Below, one piece after another: positions 44,201-46,588 of a stretch of 46,588 bases of DNA. A model generated the notes under the pieces. The model was not told the origin of the DNA, did not search any database, and saw only the letters and a program-made list of their open reading frames with translations. The position numbers and the translations under genes were made by a program. Source of the DNA: an uncultured Clostridia bacterium. GTDB taxonomy: Bacteria; Bacillota; Clostridia; TANB77; CAG-508. The stretch is taken from NCBI GenBank assembly GCA_934167755.1, contig CAKPLT010000015.1, positions 1 through 46,588 of the forward strand. Reading direction: 5' to 3'. How positions within the stretch are numbered: position 1 is the stretch's first letter; each line of letters starts with the position of its first letter.

Positions 44201-46588
44201 TATATCCATATCTTTACCTTTAATTTCTAGATATCTTGATTCCGCTTCTGTTTTAGCTTTTACAATTTCAAATTCTCTGCTTACATTTTCCATAACTTTG
44301 TATTTTTTTATATTTTGAATTGCCAATTGCTCTTCATACTCAACTGATAATATTAAATCAACATACACTTTCTGCTCTGGTTGAACTTTAATTGTATTTT
44401 TTAGTGCAACTATTCCTTCTGTTGTTAGTCCTATCTTTTTAGATAGCGGTGTAGAATTTTGTATTGTTTTAGGAACTCCAAAATTATTTCTTCCAGCAAA
44501 TTTTGCTCTATCTATTTCATATTCTGTTTCACCAATTTTTTCGCTATTAGTCTGCATTTTAGCAATTAAATATAATTCTTTTTGATGACTCTCTCTTTTC
44601 TTTCTTTTTACTGTTAAATAATCATTTTCTTCATTATATCCATATACTAAAAACAAATTATTAAAAGATTGATGTGCATAATCTTGTTCTTTTCTTGATA
44701 ATACTGGTTCAAAAAATGAAGTAACCTCAAATATCTTTTCTTCTTGTGTATCATTTTTAATTTCTAGCCTTCGTATCTCAACAGGTTCATTTGCATCTAC
44801 TGTAACTTTAAGTTTTGTTTTAATCTGTTCTTCATTTTCTTTATCATTATTAATCAATTTTACCTTTTCAAACTGATCTCTATCAGGCATAAATTGAATT
44901 GTAAAATGTTCACAATTATCCTCTCCTGTAGCAGACCAAATCTCATTTGTTTGAATATCTTTAATATAGAAAAATATCCCTTGATTATAATCATCAGTTC
45001 TTTTAAATCTATTTATATAATTTTCCTCAAATTTACTTACCCCATTACCATTTTGATTTATAGCAACAACATATTTTTCATTTCCAATCACATTACCTCT
45101 AATAATTCTTTCATCAATTTTATTATATTCTCTAACTGTATAATTTTCATAATCTTGATATTTAATCTTTTCAGGTTTTTCTTTATTTTCTTTTGTTAAA
45201 ATAAATGTTTCCGGCATTCTTTCTTGTAACAAAATACTAACTGCTTCTATTTCAGGATTTTGCATAAATCTCTTTTGAAAAATTTGATTATTAAAAAAGT
45301 TATTTATTGATAGCAAAATCAATGCTTGATGATGTGCCATATAAGTTTTAACAGGTTCAGATTTTTTACCTTTTGACAATCTTTCTGGTGTATAATCTAT
45401 AGACTCATAAAATCCATATTTACTATACATGCCCTGCTCTTCTAATACTCTCAAATTATTAACAACTTCTTTGGGCATATCAGTAATTGCCAAAACACTT
45501 CCATAAGTTGCAACAACCATTTCATCTGCTAAACCTCTTTTTAATCCGAGCCACGGAATGCCAAAAGCTTTATATTGGTAATTTGAATGTAAATCCTTTA
45601 AATTGAATGCAGCTTCTGAAATCCCCCATGGAATGCCAAGACTCTGACTATACTTTATTTGATTTATAATCAAAAATCTGCAAGATTCATCTAGTAAACT
45701 TCCTTTATATCTAGGAATATTTATATTGGGCATCAAATATTCAAAAGCAGTACCAGACCATGAAATAAGACCTTTATGCTTTTTCAAAACAGTCAATGTT
45801 CTACTTAAATTGTTCCAATGCTTTTGTGGTACATCTTTTTTAGCAATAGCCACCAAACTCGCTTGTCTCGCTTCAGATGCTAATAAATCATAATATGAGT
45901 CTGTTAACTTATTTTCTTCTATATTAAAACCTATTGAAAATAATCGCTGTTCTTCACTATACAATACACTAAAATCTGTTTTTTCAATCATTTGAGTTAG
46001 TTTTTGATAATTAGGGACCGGGTACGTAATTTCACTTGCCTGATAATTAGGGACCGGGTACATAATTTCCAAAAAAGAGCGAGCAGTATACATATATCCA
46101 ACTAAATTGCCACTATCAACAGTTGATACATATCTTGGAATTAGTGGCTGTTTAGTTTTTATGTTATACCAATTGTATAAATGACCATTCCATTTCGGAA
46201 GTTCATATACAACATTTATGATGTTTGTTAATCTATCTATTGTTGATTCTAAATCTTCAAATCCTAAATCATAACTTGCAATTACAGCTAACATTGAAAG
46301 TCCAATATTTGTTGATGATGTTCTTGGAACTACTATTTCTTTTCTATCTTCTTGATAATTATCAGGTATCAAATAATTATTTTCTGGTGTTAAATAGTCT
46401 TTAAAAAATTGCCATGTTTTCTGAGCAACTTCTTTTAGATATTTTTCATCTTCTTCATTTAGTGATTGTTCTTTTGCTTTTTCATCTTTTTCTGGTATTT
46501 TACTTATACTGCACATTATATATGGTGTTATTATCCACAATACACCAATTATTGGTAATAAGCTGATATTGCTTATCACCAACAATAT
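41267..46588 (-). CDS. Cyclic beta-1,2-glucan synthase-like protein (glycoamylase + GH94), 5'-truncated
   Basis: The visible C-terminal ~1770 residues; the N-terminus lies beyond the right edge. Order: the end of a membrane region (ISLLPIIGVLWIITPYIMCSI), a glycoamylase-like domain with PWGISEAAFN and QYKAFGIPWLGLKRGL, two beta-supersandwich domains of the GT36/GH94 family, then an (alpha/alpha)6 catalytic domain with GIGDWNDG near 42212-42223, the GH94 acid region, and GGWTWYTGSSSWYY. This matches the C-terminal two-thirds of NdvB/Cgs, where GH94 trims or sets glucan chain length by phosphorolysis; the GT84 domain would be off the window. Beta-1,2-glucan as product is inferred. Oddity: a 36-bp direct repeat at 46005-46069 inserts YPVPNYQ twice. 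Confidence 0.85.
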   Translation of the reverse strand: MLLVISNISLLPIIGVLWIITPYIMCSISKIPEKDEKAKEQSLNEEDEKYLKEVAQKTWQFFKDYLTPENNYLIPDNYQEDRKEIVVPRTSSTNIGLSMLAVIASYDLGFEDLESTIDRLTNIINVVYELPKWNGHLYNWYNIKTKQPLIPRYVSTVDSGNLVGYMYTARSFLEIMYPVPNYQASEITYPVPNYQKLTQMIEKTDFSVLYSEEQRLFSIGFNIEENKLTDSYYDLLASEARQASLVAIAKKDVPQKHWNNLSRTLTVLKKHKGLISWSGTAFEYLMPNINIPRYKGSLLDESCRFLIINQIKYSQSLGIPWGISEAAFNLKDLHSNYQYKAFGIPWLGLKRGLADEMVVATYGSVLAITDMPKEVVNNLRVLEEQGMYSKYGFYESIDYTPERLSKGKKSEPVKTYMAHHQALILLSINNFFNNQIFQKRFMQNPEIEAVSILLQERMPETFILTKENKEKPEKIKYQDYENYTVREYNKIDERIIRGNVIGNEKYVVAINQNGNGVSKFEENYINRFKRTDDYNQGIFFYIKDIQTNEIWSATGEDNCEHFTIQFMPDRDQFEKVKLINNDKENEEQIKTKLKVTVDANEPVEIRRLEIKNDTQEEKIFEVTSFFEPVLSRKEQDYAHQSFNNLFLVYGYNEENDYLTVKRKKRESHQKELYLIAKMQTNSEKIGETEYEIDRAKFAGRNNFGVPKTIQNSTPLSKKIGLTTEGIVALKNTIKVQPEQKVYVDLILSVEYEEQLAIQNIKKYKVMENVSREFEIVKAKTEAESRYLEIKGKDMDIYQAILSYILFDNPLKNNSNLAYKTYEQKDLWKYGISGDLPIITVTIKYINDIYVVKQIIKAYEFFRTKNVQVELVIIDEENYSYENYIKDEIESAILNSHLAYMKNIYGGIFVLSKSEMDVQDVNLIKFVSSLVIDSHLGNLQNIIKDMEEDILDKYRVIEDTIKTTDEEDTTKDIDILNNIQEPKYYNEYGAFSEDGKEYIIRVNKENKLPTTWSHIIANEKFGSVVTESGGGYTWHKNSRLNRITSWQNSACSNIPSEIIYLKDEENGRIWTPTAMPMPDDKNYNAIFGFGYVKYIHSSDDIMQELEVFVPQDESCKINILTLKNNAPKKKKLKILYYVKPVIGEDEIKSDSYIKIKYEENSNMIVAKNLYNVDEFNDTIYVSSSEKIKSFTGNKKTFGVNKVRLDNDDGIGRKSCIVIELEVEIESFSDKKISIVLGAEENIVSAKDTAYKYSKVQNCNMELGKVKNKWNDLLGKLQVKTPYESLNIMLNGWIMYQTICSRLLAKSGFYQSGGAYGFRDQLQDSYGTKFLDINILYNQIIKHSKHQFIEGDVEHWWHDENNRGIRTKFSDDLLWLPYMVAKYIKHTGNYEILNVVTPYLNGAKLQENEKEKYEQYLPSNVEENIYEHCKRAINRACGISDKDWSFGENGLPKIGIGDWNDGFSNIGPEGKGESVWLGFFLYEVLKEFILIAEYRNDLEAVTQYKQIAEQLRTNLNTNAWDGRWFKRAFADNGDVYGSMENEECRIDSIAQSWSVISGAGDKEKQKQAMESLENHLVDNESGIIKLLDPPFEKGKLEPGYIKAYVPGVRENGGQYTHSAIWAVIAEAMLGKGDKAVELYKMITPIEHARTKEAANKYKVEPYVIAADVYGAQNLAGSGGWTWYTGSSSWYYLAGIQYILGLNIYHNSMSFNPCIPKFWENFEIKYKFGNSIYNISVKNPEGKNMGVSKVLVNGVENENKIILDGSGKVFNVEIII
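46005..46069. repeat. REP-like repeat, tandem and in-frame inside the glucan synthase-like gene
   Basis: Two 29-base copies (46005-46033 and 46041-46069) with one mismatch, period 36 bases, containing GGGACCGGGTAC. The minus strand encodes EIMYPVPNYQAS then EITYPVPNYQKL. The core matches the palindrome at 23735-23796 (GGGACCAGGTACATAATT), but each unit here is one half-arm in direct order, so no hairpin forms. Confidence 0.8.

Noticed and set aside
46005..46069. CRISPR repeats
   Set aside because: Only two units with a 7-base spacing, inside a coding sequence and in-frame.

Overview
The window looks like a piece of chromosome from a very AT-rich, anaerobic, spore-forming member of the Clostridia, probably an uncultured gut lineage. 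The reasons are extreme A/T bias in third codon positions, strong AGGAGG-type ribosome binding sites, housekeeping proteins of clostridial type, dipicolinate synthase subunit A (endospores), a bifunctional AdhE (fermentation) and the C-terminal part of a cyclic beta-1,2-glucan synthase-like protein. Most genes are on the minus strand; only an MgtA-like P-type ATPase, a flotillin-like gene and an RluA-family pseudouridine synthase are on the plus strand.

Layout. 1-1860: two tandem L,D-transpeptidase genes, the first cut by the window edge, with near-identical promoters. 2259-5924: AddA. 6047-8750: pnp and rpsO. 9118-11730: mgtA-like ATPase (+), convergent with dnaE (11799-15303), which is split by a +1 frameshift. 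15414-17368: a flotillin-like gene with foreign-looking codon use, flanked by 15-bp inverted repeats. 17413-17648: 6S RNA. 17819-21972: yqeY, an Rsm22-type methyltransferase, a DUF6873-like protein, a small membrane protein and a COG2509 flavoprotein. 22091-22309: MITE-like palindrome. 22382-23257: RluA family (+). 23343-23698: RNase P RNA. 23796-31367: a long minus-strand gene train pth-rng-rimO-hypothetical-TPR-dpaA-uppP. 31487-32226: rplU-rpmA. 32376-35685: an RSH-type HD hydrolase, a P-loop protein and uvrB. 35816-36871: a membrane GGDEF protein. 37023-41052: adhE, an APH-like kinase and a DUF975 membrane protein. 41267-46588: the glucan synthase-like protein, 5'-truncated.

Two observations stand out. 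First, two unrelated genes (dnaE and a TPR membrane protein) are each broken by a +1 shift at the same context: an NTA codon, then CGG, then AATA. In both, skipping the C of CGG restores the conserved protein. CGG is otherwise nearly absent from the window, so this may be a recoding or hungry-codon site rather than random damage; an assembly artefact remains possible. Second, a family of short palindromic REP-like repeats built on GTACCNGGTAC / GTACCNGGTCCC occurs both as intergenic terminator hairpins and in-frame inside coding sequence (AddA and the glucan synthase), adding peptide such as YPVPNYQ. A second REP-like family (TTACC...TGTCCT...TGG) and a 219-bp MITE-like palindrome add to the load of small repeats.

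Everything here was read by eye; no database search, folding program or codon count was run.
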